Below are positions 10,141-21,170 of a stretch of DNA of 64,000 nucleotides, in pieces. The stretch is from Calendula officinalis. Lineage: Eukaryota; Streptophyta; Magnoliopsida; Asterales; Asteraceae. Made by a program: the position numbers and the translations under genes. The DNA is taken from the NCBI GenBank assembly GCA_963853835.1, contig OY970820.1:82828909-82892908 (forward strand), in the 5' to 3' direction. The stretch's first letter is position 1; each line of letters starts with the position of its first letter. The notes below the pieces were generated by a model that worked only from the letters and a program-made list of their open reading frames with translations, made no database searches and was not told the origin of the DNA.

Positions 10141-12712
10141 GTTGTATGATGTGAATATTCATTGGAGAATAATCTTTCCGGTTGTTTATGAATATGAAAA
10201 CTTAGATTTTTGGAAAGAATTTTGGGCCGTAGTGTCGTATGTGGTAAGAAAATAAAGGTCGATGTTAATAAGTAGTATAAAAGGTCGGACCGCGAGGTCG
10301 GTGAATATCGGTGGCAAGCGAATGATGGTATAATGAAGTACTAAGTCTTGGTATGAAATTTTTGTTTGGATGAGAATTCTAAAAATAGAAACCTTGAAAA
10401 TGGAACTTGGATACTCGGCAAGAACCCGGGTGATTAATGTAATATTACTATACGTGAATGGTAAAGGAAAGAATGACTAAGGTAGGATGATACCTTAGAA
10501 TTTATAAATGGAAAATATGTGGTAAAGAATAAGTGTCGGGAATGACGAATTTTGATCGTTGAAAACGGTTAAGTAAAGGTTGGCACATAGCCATAGCAAG
10601 TCTTGTGACGAGGTTGATGGACTCAACATTAAGGGTGAAAAGGACGATTATTGCTAAAGTGTCATGATAATAGTATGAAAATACGTGACATAGTGTAGTC
10701 TAAGACTACGATTGGGAAAAGAATATTCCTAAGCCCCACGATGTGAAAAGGTAGAACATCGAGTCTTGGGCCATTGGTTGTTACGTCATGGGTTGCAAGT
10801 GTGGGCCGGAGTCGAATGTTTGACTCAAGGATGATTGAAATTACCGGTGATTTATGTCTAATGGAATGTAGTGGTAACTACTCCGGCGGTGTCAAAAGAC
10901 TCGGAAATTGTTAAGGAAATGAACCGGTTAAGGGCGGTTAATGTGTAAGTGAAACGGTAAATAACAATTAGAGAATGTTATTAGTTACCCGCGGGGTACG
11001 ATGCATGTGCATCATGTGATGGCCTTGGAAGGCATGTAATTGTGGAAAGATAATATTATATCATATGAAATGTGCTAAGTAATATGTCCTATGGGAGACA
11101 TACGAATGGGAAGGAAAACGATAATGCGTTTTGTGGGAGAGGTGCTAGAATGCATGATAAATGATTTGATGATCGAATGGGTAAGATAGTAGCAAGGCTA
11201 CACGATGCGAAAAGATGGATGTCAGATGACATTGGTGTGACATATACATATGTTTGTATATGTGCATGATGATGATGTTTATATGATATTGGTGTGATAT
11301 ATACATATGTTTGTATATGTGCATGATGATGATGTTTAGATGGTATTGGTGCAGCATATGCATATGTTTGCATATGTGCACGATTGAGATGAATGGACGG
11401 CATATGTGTGCACGGTAGAGATGCTTAGGTGGAACAAGCAGGATAAATATGTATACTCATGTATATAGTTCCTCTTGAATGAGTATAGCGAATGTAGAAC
11501 CATGTGGTTAATGATGTATTACTTTTATGACTGGTAAATGAGGACCTGGTTCGAAATGCGGGATGCATTTAGGTCATGTAAGTGTAGGGGATGCCTACGG
11601 TTTATAGAATAGGAGGAAAGAGAAACTCCTAGTGAGCAAATTATCAGTTGATAATCAAGTATGGTAAACTCGTATGAAATAGTGGAATTTGTTGCAATAG
11701 GAGAACTAATTCCGGTAATTGAGAATAAGAGTTATGAGACTGATTGATGTGACGCAAGGGCAGTTGAAAGAAAACTAAGTGATGGTTTGAGTGACCAAAT
11801 GTTGGTCAAGAATCGGTAAAGGTCGAGGTGACCATATGTGAATGTACGACTCTCGGATAATTGGGAGAGAAAATGAAAGTGTGGAAAAACGGGGACAATT
11901 GTTAAGGGGACGATAATGATTGGAACTGGAAGTGAGATATTAGTGATGGTGCCCGTGAGTATGAAATTGGTTAGTTGAAAGAGTATGGTTGACTTCACAT
12001 AAAAGTCAAGGGTGACCAATTGGCGATTGGTTGACTTAGCCAAGGATGGGCTTTGACTCTCGTTATGAACGTTTAGTGAATGTTGAGGGCATAATGTATC
12101 GATTGTATGGTCGTGAAAGGATTGATGGAATAATTGAAATAGTTGTAGTCAGATTATTCGACTTTGACCCGTTTGGGTGTTGTCAAGATTGAAATTGGGA
12201 ATCGAGTATATGATTGTAGATGGATCATAAATTAAAGGTCAATTGTAAAGGAAAGGAGGATTTATGGGATCCTTAACGAGAAAGGAAAATGTTAAAGTAT
12301 AGTTGACTTTGTGCTTAAGTCAAAGGGTAGATGATGTGGGGATATACCAATGTCGGGATATATCGGTTGGGTCAAAGCTAGAGTTTGACATTCGTTTAAA
12401 TCAACTAGTTAATGGGATGATTGTGTCATACCATTGTTACGAGAATGAAAAGATCGGTCGAGTGAATGTCGGTATTTTGGTCAAATTGTGAAATTTTGAC
12501 CCGTTTGAGTATTATGAGTTGTAAAAATTGGGTCTTGACCGTTCGGACTTAACGGAGTTAAGTGAACGTTTGGATATGTAATGTTAACGGAACGGGAATG
12601 AGGAAAATTTGATGGTAATGACCACAAGGGAGTGAGAACGGAATGCTCGGTTGTATGTGGGTTGAAATTCCTAGCGATTCCGAGGACGGAATCCTTTTAA
12701 GGGGTAGATAGT
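10141..12712 (+). other. Non-coding interior of the Gypsy element
   Basis: I find no RT, RNase H or integrase motif in any frame over 2.6 kb. The longest ORFs have no recognisable domain. It contains a short direct-repeat block (11219-11400) with three TATGTT-loop hairpins like those in the LTRs, and ends at a purine-rich tract (AAGGGGTAGATAG) before the 3' LTR. Its origin is unknown; it may be scrambled pol or unrelated filler. Confidence 0.6.
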
Positions 12713-14406
12713 TGTAACGACCCGAAATTTATAAATAAATTATATAAAAATATGATAAATAAGGATAAATCGTTTAAAGAACGTAGGAATTGGTTTCGTG
12801 TCGTTTGGAGACCGTATGAGAAAATTATGGACGAAACCGGGTCGAAGCGGGAAGCAAAAGTTGCAGCCCTGCTGCATAAGGGCAAGATAGCTCCGCTATC
12901 TTGAAGATAGCGACGCGATCTTATGGCTTTCAAACAGTGACCCAAGATAGCGTCAGAGATGTGTCGCGAAAACGAGTCTGGACGAGATAGCGTCAGAGAT
13001 AGCGACGCTATCTCCGTCGCGAATTATGGCGGGCACAGACTTAGCGACGCTATCCTGCAGATAGAGACGCGAACTTCGTCGCTGCAGGCATTAAAATCGG
13101 GATCTTGGTCATTTAATGGATACAAAACCCTAGTTTCTCTTCCTCTCGAGTTTGTGGACGATTTTGGGTGTAAACCATCATTTGGAGCTGATTTCTTCAT
13201 CAAATCTTGTGATTATTCACTACTAGTTGAAGATTTAAGGTATATCTTCAATCCTTTGTAGTTGTAGCTTTAGATCTAAGGATTTAGAAGCTTGGGGTTG
13301 AAACCCTAGTTCTTGGGGTTATGGGTTATGGTGATATAAATGATGTATACACTTAATAGATGGTATATTAACAAAGGAAACAAGTGTATGATTATGAATT
13401 GTAAGAATCTTACGGGTTGGTTAAACCTAGGGTTTGGTAAATCACCATATTTGGGGGAAATGGATTGATGGGTGTTATCTAGAGGTAGATGAACACATTG
13501 GTAGTAGTTTGTGATGATAATCTTGTTGTGATAATTGTTTTAGACATTCGGTGAAGTATTGAAGTGGACAAATTGTGAGCAAGGAACCGGCGGAAAGAAT
13601 ACGGTTGGAGCACTAGATTGCTAAGGTGAGTACGTGTGGACTTTACTGAGTACATAGCTATATGAAGTATTTGATTACTTATGATCGGTCTATATAATGT
13701 TAGTCCAGACTTATTATGTGTTGAGTTAGTATATATATATTATTGATAATATTTAACTAACTTGTTTGATTATTGATGTGATAGCCAAAGGCTTTGACTG
13801 GCATAACTGATAGAGTTATGATTAGAGATAGATGGTGGTGACGCGGGGGAGATCCCGGTCACTGAGACGAGTGTACATATGTTTGTACACTAAGCACACG
13901 GGTGCTTCTAGTTCGCATATGTTTGCGTACTAGGTGATCTAGGAATCTAATGCATATATGTTTATGTGTTAGGTTCGCTTGTGTTCTAATACATATATGT
14001 TTATGTATCAGATATGACTGTGTTCTAGTGCATATATGTTTATGTACTAGATATGTATGCTAGGGAAGCAGGACTGATAGAGTCACCATAGAGTGACTAA
14101 GATGTGTTGGTAAAATATAAATATGTATTTATATACGATGTGATACTTGATATTATTGGGGTCTAAACCCATGTTCTGGACCGAGGATTTAGGAGCGCAT
14201 GGATTGAGATATGCGGGGCCTAGAGTAGAAGATCATTAGAGCGGATTTGTGCTTAACTTGGTTTTGATATATTTTGTAACACCAAACCTCATACTCTGAT
14301 TTTCATATCAAAGGTTTTTGTAAATCCGTGTTTTGGAACTGGTCTTCTATTTATAAAAATGTTTTTATTTGGGCAAATGTTTTGTATTAAAAATTGAGGT
14401 GTTACA
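12713..14406 (+). repeat. 3' LTR of the nested Gypsy element
   Basis: This 1,694-bp LTR is more than 99% identical to 6503-8255 by hand comparison, except that it lacks the 59 bp present at 7965-8023. The gap is flanked by short matching bases (GT/T). It ends exactly at the second TATAG. The hairpin row recurs at 13871-14044. Confidence 0.93.
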
Positions 14407-14411
14407 TATAG

Positions 14412-15760
14412 TGATCAAAAACAAAGCAAGACTTGTAGCCCAAGGATACACACAAGAAGAAGGAATTGATTATGATGAAGTATATGCTCCTGTTGCCAGA
14501 ATTGAAGCCATAAGAATATTTCTGGCATATGCTTCATATAAGAAATTCAAGGTATACCAAATGGATGTAAAAAGTGCATTCCTTTATGGGAAAATTGAAG
14601 AAGAAGTGTATGTATGCCAACCCCCAGGTTTTGAAGATCCAGAACATGATGACTATGTGTACAAGCTTGACAAAGCTCTATATGGCCTACATCAGGCACC
14701 AAGAGCTTGGTATGACACATTATCCTCATATTTACTGAAGAACAACTTTAAGAGAGGTGCCATTGACAAAACACTATTCACAAGAAAGGTCAAAGATGAT
14801 ATACTACTGGTCCAAATATATGTAGATGTTATCATCTTTGGATCAACAAATGATCAACTATGCAAAGAATTTGAAGAACTAATGCAGATCAAGTTCAAGA
14901 TAAGCTCAATGGGTCCAATGAACTTCTTTCTTGGACTCCAAATCAATCAAAGATCAGATGGTATCTTAATCAATCAATCTAAATATGTTAGAGACATTCT
15001 AGAGAAATTTGCAATGAAAGACAGCAAAAGTGCAAGCACTCCAATGGAAACTTACAAACACCTACATCCTGATGTTGAGGGGGAGGATGTAGATGAACAC
15101 CTTTACATATCTATGATAGGTTCACTAATGTATTTAACTGCATCAAGACCTGACATTATGTATAGTGTTTGTGTATGTGCCAGGTATCAAGCAAGACCTA
15201 AGGAATTACACTTACAAGCTGTCAACAGAATTTTTAGATACTTGAAGGGAAACCCCTCTCTTGGTCTTTGGTATCCACATGCATCACCATTTGAACTAAT
15301 AGCTTACTGATAGTGATTATGGTGGTGAATGTCAAGATAGGAAATCTACTACTGGTGGATTTCAGTTCTTTGGATCAAGATTGGTATCATGGCAATGCAA
15401 GAAACAAACCAATGTTTCAACATCAACTGCTGAAGCAGAATATGTAGTTGCATCTGCTTGCTGTGCTCAAGTACTATGGATTCAAAATCAACTACTAGAC
15501 TTTGGTATCTCTATCCTTAAAACTCCAATTTTTATAGATAATCAAAGTGCCATCAGTATTGTAAATAATCCAGTAAAACACTCTAAAATAAAACACATTG
15601 AAATTAGATTTCATTTCATAAGAGACTGCAATGAAAAGAAATTAATTAAAGTAGAGAAAATTCATACTGATAATCAATTGGCGGATCTTTTTACAAAAGC
15701 ATTTGATGTAGGAAGATTCACCTTTCTGGTCAGCAGTATTGGAATGATCTTAATAAGTTA
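14412..15760 (+). pseudogene. Copia pol, part 2: reverse transcriptase and RNase H
   Basis: The RT frame broken at 6502 continues here. It shows NKARLVAQGYTQ, YAPVARIEAIR, MDVKSAFLYG and LYGLHQAPRAWY. The catalytic YVDD box reads YVDV: the codon at 14828-14830 is GTT where Asp is required, so the enzyme would be inactive even without the other breaks. The frame ends at 15308-15310 after a two-base loss, and RNase H follows in another frame with STTGGFQFFGSRLVSWQCKKQ and STAEAEYV. The C-terminal end shows HTDNQLADLFTKAF. The ORF start at 14369 lies inside the Gypsy LTR and is not real. Confidence 0.92.
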
Positions 15761-16258
15761 AGTCTCAAAAGAAAATTATTTGTAAAGTGTTTTGTACAAT
15801 TTCATTTATTTTACTACTGGTTATTTATTACTACTGATTGTATGCTTCTACTATAATTTAGTACTGATAGGGTTTCTCAGTAGAACTAGGTCAAGTATAA
15901 AAACAATGGTTACTACTGATGTTTCTACTACTGACACTTAGTTACTACTGGTAGACCGTTATCTGGAAAATACATTAATTACATTACTGACCCTCATGAA
16001 AATAGCTGTTGGGTTATTATTCGAAGGATATTTTGGTCTTTTTGCAGGATAAATCGAAAAATATAAATAGCAGACTGAGATTAGTTTAGCATTATCTTCT
16101 CCTCGATTCGATAAACCCTACGCTAAACTCTAATCTCTGCAAAATCCGATGAAAACCCTGCATCAGTAACAACTCAATTCCTCTCACCAAAGTGAAATTC
16201 TTGCCAAAACGATCACTCTCTCTGAAAGATTCATAATAACAGATAAAAATCAAGCACA
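15761..16258 (+). other. Spacer between RNase H and the extra Copia ORF
   Basis: About 500 bp without a coding signal. It carries several copies of TACTACTGAT/G between 15810 and 15955, the same motif that is dense in the LTR U3. Confidence 0.6.
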
Positions 16259-19200
16259 ATGGCAACCCTAAAATCACTCGAAATCAGAACTGATATTAAA
16301 TTTTCAGAATTTCACAACATGTGTGCTTTCTTGAGAAATCCAGATGGCACAAAGGACTTTCGTCCTATTGTAATGTTCTTAAAGAACTCATATATAAAAT
16401 TTTCTCTCACCATCAATCCAAGAGCATATCAACAACACTTGGTTGATTTCTGGTCCAATGCTGAAAGAATTGAAGATTCAACCATGTCCAAGATCAAATC
16501 AATAGTAGATGGAAAGTCTATTATTATAATTGAACAAACAATCAGACACCATCTTCAACTCAATGATGAGTCAGGTATGTTTTCTTTACCAAAGGAGGAT
16601 CTGGTTGAAGTTTTACAAAAACTGGGGTATGAAGGAAGATTAGATATTGTAACATTTTAAAAGGGTCTTCTTTCACCCAAATGGAAGTTTTTAGTTCATA
16701 CTATTCAACACTGCATCTCTCCAAAAAGAAGCACTTGGAATGAGTTCAACAAGTCAATAGCTTCTGCTATTGTTTGTCTGAGCACAGGACAAGTCTTCAA
16801 TTTTTCAAATATGATTTTTGAAAGAATTCTTGGAAACTTATCATCCTCAAAATTTTTAATGTATCCAAGATTCCTAACTCATATAATAAACTGTGAATTA
16901 CAAAATCTTTCAATTCCTAAAAACATTTTTGTTACACCAGAGTTAAACAAAAAGGTGTATGCAAATATGAGATATAGATTTAATTTTTCTGGTAAAGATA
17001 CTCCACTATTTTCAAACATGATCCATGATCATCCCCCAACTGGAGAAGGTTCAAGTCACCCCACTGAACCCCAACCAACTCCACCACCAAATACAGCCCG
17101 AACAGAACCCATTCAGTCCACTCAATTAAATGAACCAACAGATGTCCTGAATGTGTCCCAGGTACATGAGATTAATCCCCAGAGTGTTACTCTTCACTCT
17201 GAGGAAGACCAGACCATAGCCAAACACATTTCTAAAACTTATAAAAGGAAGAGAACTTCCTTAAAGGACACCAGGGGACCAATTGAGTCAAACCCCAGGC
17301 TCCAAGAGTTGTCCTCCAAGGAGGAGAGAGGACATGAGGAAAGGGCTCTCACTACTGATGCCCCAAAGGTGGGTGCACATGCTAGTGAGAACATAATTAG
17401 GACCCAGACCTCGGCAACTCTCAATGATGAATCAGAATTTGAGGAGTTACTGAGAGGACCCCGGTGCCAAGAAACCACAAGGGGGCACTACTGCTTCTTC
17501 TAGGAAGAAGAGAGTGTCCAAACAACCCAATTTATCACCAAGAAGTGATAAGGGTAGAACTGACCAAACTGAATTGACGGATAGGATGGAAAACCTTCAA
17601 ACCAATGTACCAAATGAGCCCAATGATCCACCCAAATGGGCTGAGGGCAGTATTAAACAAACTAAATTGACGGATAGGAAGGAAAACCTTAAAACCACTG
17701 TACAACATTTTCTGACTCTATTAAACAATCAAGGGAAAACCATGACCTACATGAAGCACTATATTAACACTTTGAACAAAAGACAGAAGAGGTTCGAACA
17801 CAGGCTTCAAAGGCAATCCAATTTGATCAGGAAATTACAAAGGAAGATTACAAGTAGTGAGGCTCAACAAGTTGAGATCACTAAGGGGGAGAAAGATCAA
17901 ATTCAAGGGATGATTGATCAATCAATTGCAGCAGCAGCCCTTCTAAACTTAAAAGACGTCCATGGTGAAACAGGTCAAAGTGTTGGTGAGAACCTGTATA
18001 AAGAAATGGAAAATCTGGATGAGGATGTATTTGTGTCTGCAAACCAATCACAAACTGCAGAACAAATAAACTCACCAGTTACTACTGAAGTCATTGAGAC
18101 TACTGATCCAATGGAAATTGAAGAAAACAAGGATCAAGAGGTTATTACTACTGACCCTATTGAAGAAAAAGAAACTCCAGTAGTAAATGCACCAGAAGAA
18201 GAGTTTATGGATACTACTGATGCCCTAGCAGTAGTAACTCCAATAGCAACCTCACCAGTAGTCAATGAAGAACAACAAGTTGTGGTGTATGAACCTGAAA
18301 GTACACCAGTAGCAATCACAACAGTAGAAACCACAGCCATTACACCAGTAGCAACCACCTTGGTTACTACAGAAGATGAAGATGAAGAGATTTCTGAGCT
18401 TCTTGAAAAATAACAGATCATCATTGTCACAAAACCTAAAACACCAGAACAGCCACTTGTCATACCTGATATTGATGACAATGTGAACTGGTATGAAGTA
18501 GATGAATGTGAACTTCCACCTCACCCCAAAATACTTCCAGAGAATAAAATTCATCTATTCTCTCCATCAATTGTGTTCATTATTGTACTTGATAATAAGT
18601 ATACTCCACCTCCACCAGCAGTCTGTATTGGAAAAGGGAAAGAAAAATATGATGATGATTATCCAAACAGAGCACTAGGTCACTACATGGTAAACAAAAT
18701 AAACCATGTCAGACCTGCTAAACAAGATAAATGAAAGGTGAACAGGATAAGGTACTTAAGAAAAGTTGCTAAAACTCAAGCTCTTGAAGACAAGAAAAAG
18801 GCTGAAAAAGAAAAGTTAAACAACCCTGAAACTCAAGAAGCTGAAGTACAAATTCCTCAAATAGAAGGAGTCCTAGTAGAAGGTCAAAAAGCAGAATTTG
18901 AAAGACATAGAAAGATAGAAGAAGAACACTTAGATTGTCTTGAAGACCTTGTAGCCGAATGTAAAAGGGAAAAGGCTGACCTACCAGATGACATATTTGA
19001 ACAGAAAAAGAATATGATTGACTTTTTGAAGTCAAAGGGACATAGTGCTAAATCTTTTGGTAGAATGAAGATGATTACAATAGTAGACAAATATTGCACA
19101 GCCAAGAAGAAAGAATTAGCTGAATTGGAAGTTGAAGCTGAAAAGGAAAAAGTATTAGTTAAAATAGATCCCATGACAATCCTCACCAGAATTCCAACAA

Positions 19201-19895
19201 CTGGAGAATCTTCAATACCTCCTGAGAAAAGAAAAAGAGATGAAGTTGAAACAGAACAAAGAAAGAAAAAGAAACAGGAAATACAGGTATTTGACACTCC
19301 TGTTGCTCCTATTGAAGATAATCCAATAATAAATTGGAGGATGGTTGGTGATGCTATTGAGATTATTAGACAAGACAATCAGTTCAAAGATTTACTGGTT
19401 GGAAACCATTAGTTATGTCTTGTAGTAGAGCTGATATCATTAAAGTCCTGGTCATAGGCAAACCAAGAATGACCAAGAAGTCATGGAAGAATTCAGGAGC
19501 TGGATACTTAACCAAAATGATAGATGCTGCATTTTATCCAGAACAATATCCTGAATTATTTTCAAATAAAGAAAATGTATATGCTTAGAATGTGCTACCC
19601 ACAGTGAATATGTATTTCTTTGAAAGATCAAGCAAAAACTGTGAACTATACTTATATGAAAAGGAATATCCTCATTCTGAAGAAACAATGTATCATTTGT
19701 ATACAAACACAATGATGAAACCCCATGATGTTGTAATGTTCCATAACAAACTTAATTATTTTATCAAAAGGAACAGCAAGTATATTATTGCTCAAAGAAA
19801 GCTGCAAAATCAAAGAACAATTGAAGGCAGACAAAGAAGAGCTAAATTATTAGAAGAACAAGCTAAGAAGAATGAAGAGCAAAAAGAAACTTGAT
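16259..19895 (+). pseudogene. Extra downstream ORF (ORF3, envelope-position) of the Copia element, broken
   Basis: A 3.6-kb reading region lies between RNase H and the polypurine tract. The N-terminal part starts at the ATG at 16259 and holds a globular domain. Recognisable pieces are FLKNSYIKFSLTINPRAYQQ, SPKWKFLVHTIQHC, FNKSIASAIVCLSTGQVFNF and SSSKFLMYPRFLTHII. I recall similar proteins from Asteraceae Copia elements, often given misleading enzyme names. After it come a Pro-rich stretch, basic and coiled-coil segments (around 17700-17880), a Thr/Val/Glu-rich stretch and a Lys/Glu-rich helical tail. In-frame stops lie at 16658, 18411, 18732 and 19410, with frame changes near 17460-17490 and after 19412. 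I see no clear signal peptide or membrane segment, so calling it an envelope protein would be unsupported. Its function is unknown. Confidence 0.75.
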
Positions 19896-19920
19896 TAATT
19901 CAAAGAGAATTAATAAGTTT

Positions 19921-19929
19921 AGGGGGAGA
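19921..19929 (+). other. Polypurine tract before the Copia 3' LTR
   Basis: AGGGGGAGA directly precedes the 3' LTR. It is the site from which plus-strand DNA would be primed and is typical of Sireviruses. Confidence 0.85.
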
Positions 19930-19930
19930 T

Positions 19931-20435
19931 TGTTGGGATAGAAAACAGAGATATCATTCTATTACTGATGCTGCAGTTAGTACTGATTCAAGATTACTGA
20001 AGATTAGTACTGATGGGGCAGAACTACGTTTACTACTAATGCTACTGATCTCAAGTCTACTACTGATGACAGCAAATACTACTGACGTTCTATTTTTGGT
20101 GCTGATCGCATACGAGATTCTAGCATAGTTAGTTACGGAATGTATATCTTTATATAATTCAATTGTAATCGATTCCTAGAATAACTAGGTTATTAATTTA
20201 GGCTTCAAGGACTAGTATATATAGTTCCTTATGAATTGTAAGCATACGTGTGTATTGATCGATCAAATTAATATATATTGAAGCTTTTTGTGAATCACTG
20301 TGTTCTTATTTACATTCATATTCATTAACAGTATTCATTGTTCTTAATCAATTAAACTATAAGTGTTGATCCGCTGCAACTTCTAATAGTTTGTAGATCT
20401 GTGATTAATTAATCTTTCTAGGTTAATCGATCCTG
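19931..20435 (+). repeat. 3' LTR of the Sirevirus-like Copia element
   Basis: It begins TGTTGGGATAG and matches the 5' LTR with about 3% divergence. It stops at CCTG, missing the terminal ACA of the 5' copy, and continues directly into flanking DNA. Confidence 0.9.
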
Positions 20436-21035
20436 TGTTTTACAAAAACTGCTATGACTTATTGGATTCTTAAAGAAAATAAAATAAAAACTAAGGATGT
20501 GATTACTTTTTTTGAAATCTTCTTTCTAAAGCTTTTATCCAAATATCTTAATAACTTAATTGGCTTCTTGAAAATATATTATTTTCAAACACACATCCAA
20601 ACATGTACAAAGTTTAGGTAAGTTGTTATATTTTTTCATGGGGTCTACTAATATCTATAATTGAGAAAATTTGTGTCAATACAAGATGAAACACTATTTG
20701 TCACCATATGCAAGTATCTATCGAGTTTTACTCGTATTATTTCACGTGTAGATAAACCACCTATACATTTCTAGACTAATTTTTACCCTAGCCACACTTT
20801 TTTTTTCTTCTTTTAGTTATATTTTTTTTTTTTTACATTTAGCAACAGTTTTTCCATGCGTGGATAAACAACAAATTTATCGAGTGATTATAATCATCTT
20901 TTTGAATTAACATATGGTCTTGTGTAACCACCAACCGAGCAAGTAATTAATGCAACAATCAATTTGCCTCTAGATGAAGGCTAGGATTGGTCGAGATAAC
21001 AATGACAAGTGATTGAGAAGATATGAGTGCGAGAC
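20436..21035. other. Intergenic, nothing recognised
   Basis: AT-rich DNA with poly-T runs near 20800-20835. No gene, repeat boundary or RNA gene was identified. Confidence 0.5.
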
Positions 21036-21038
21036 TTA

Positions 21039-21167
21039 GGGCATGTTTGGAAAAGTTTATTTAGACGACTTATTCGGTTATAAGCTTATATAAGACACGT
21101 TTAAAGAGTTTAATTTAAGGTTATATAAACTTATAAGCCATCTAAATAAGTTTTCCCAAACATGCCC
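21039..21167. mobile_element. Tourist-like MITE (PIF/Harbinger type)
   Basis: A 129-bp element has terminal inverted repeats GGGCATGTTTGG...CCAAACATGCCC that extend imperfectly for about 35 bp. It is flanked on both sides by TTA, the target duplication of PIF/Harbinger elements. It has no coding capacity. Confidence 0.85.
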
Positions 21168-21170
21168 TTA

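Larger units (their letters stand above)
6503..14406 (+). mobile_element. Gag-only, non-autonomous Gypsy element nested in the Copia RT gene
   Basis: This 7.9-kb element has LTRs starting TGTAACGACC and ending GTGTTACA, an initiator-Met primer site, an intact gag ORF, a decayed protease remnant, and about 2.6 kb of interior without recognisable RT, RNase H or integrase. The two LTRs differ at about 13 sites by hand count, plus one 59-bp gap. That makes it clearly younger than its Copia host. It inserted in the same orientation as the host, with a perfect 5-bp TATAG duplication. It fits the class of gag-carrying elements that rely on another element's enzymes. Confidence 0.92.
1304..20435 (+). 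mobile_element. Sirevirus-like Ty1/Copia retrotransposon, dead, with a nested Gypsy element
   Basis: The order is 5' LTR, tRNA-iMet primer site, gag, protease, integrase, reverse transcriptase, RNase H, a large extra ORF, an AGGGGGAGA polypurine tract and a 3' LTR. Integrase before reverse transcriptase is the Copia order. A long gag and an extra ORF after RNase H are known from Sireviruses. Without the nested Gypsy insert the element is about 11.2 kb. Every coding part carries stops or frameshifts. A hand alignment of the two LTRs gives roughly 16 differences over about 503 positions, near 3%. The last three bases of the 3' LTR (ACA in the 5' copy) are missing and I see no target duplication, so the right end seems slightly trimmed. 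Confidence 0.9.

Noticed and set aside
11089..11403. Minus-strand His/Tyr-rich ORFs
   Set aside because: They are translated tandem repeats of the TATGTT hairpin region in the Gypsy interior.
20436..20460. Target duplication for the large Copia element
   Set aside because: Five bases before the 5' LTR (GTATG) do not recur after the 3' LTR, and the last three LTR bases are missing, so no claim is made.
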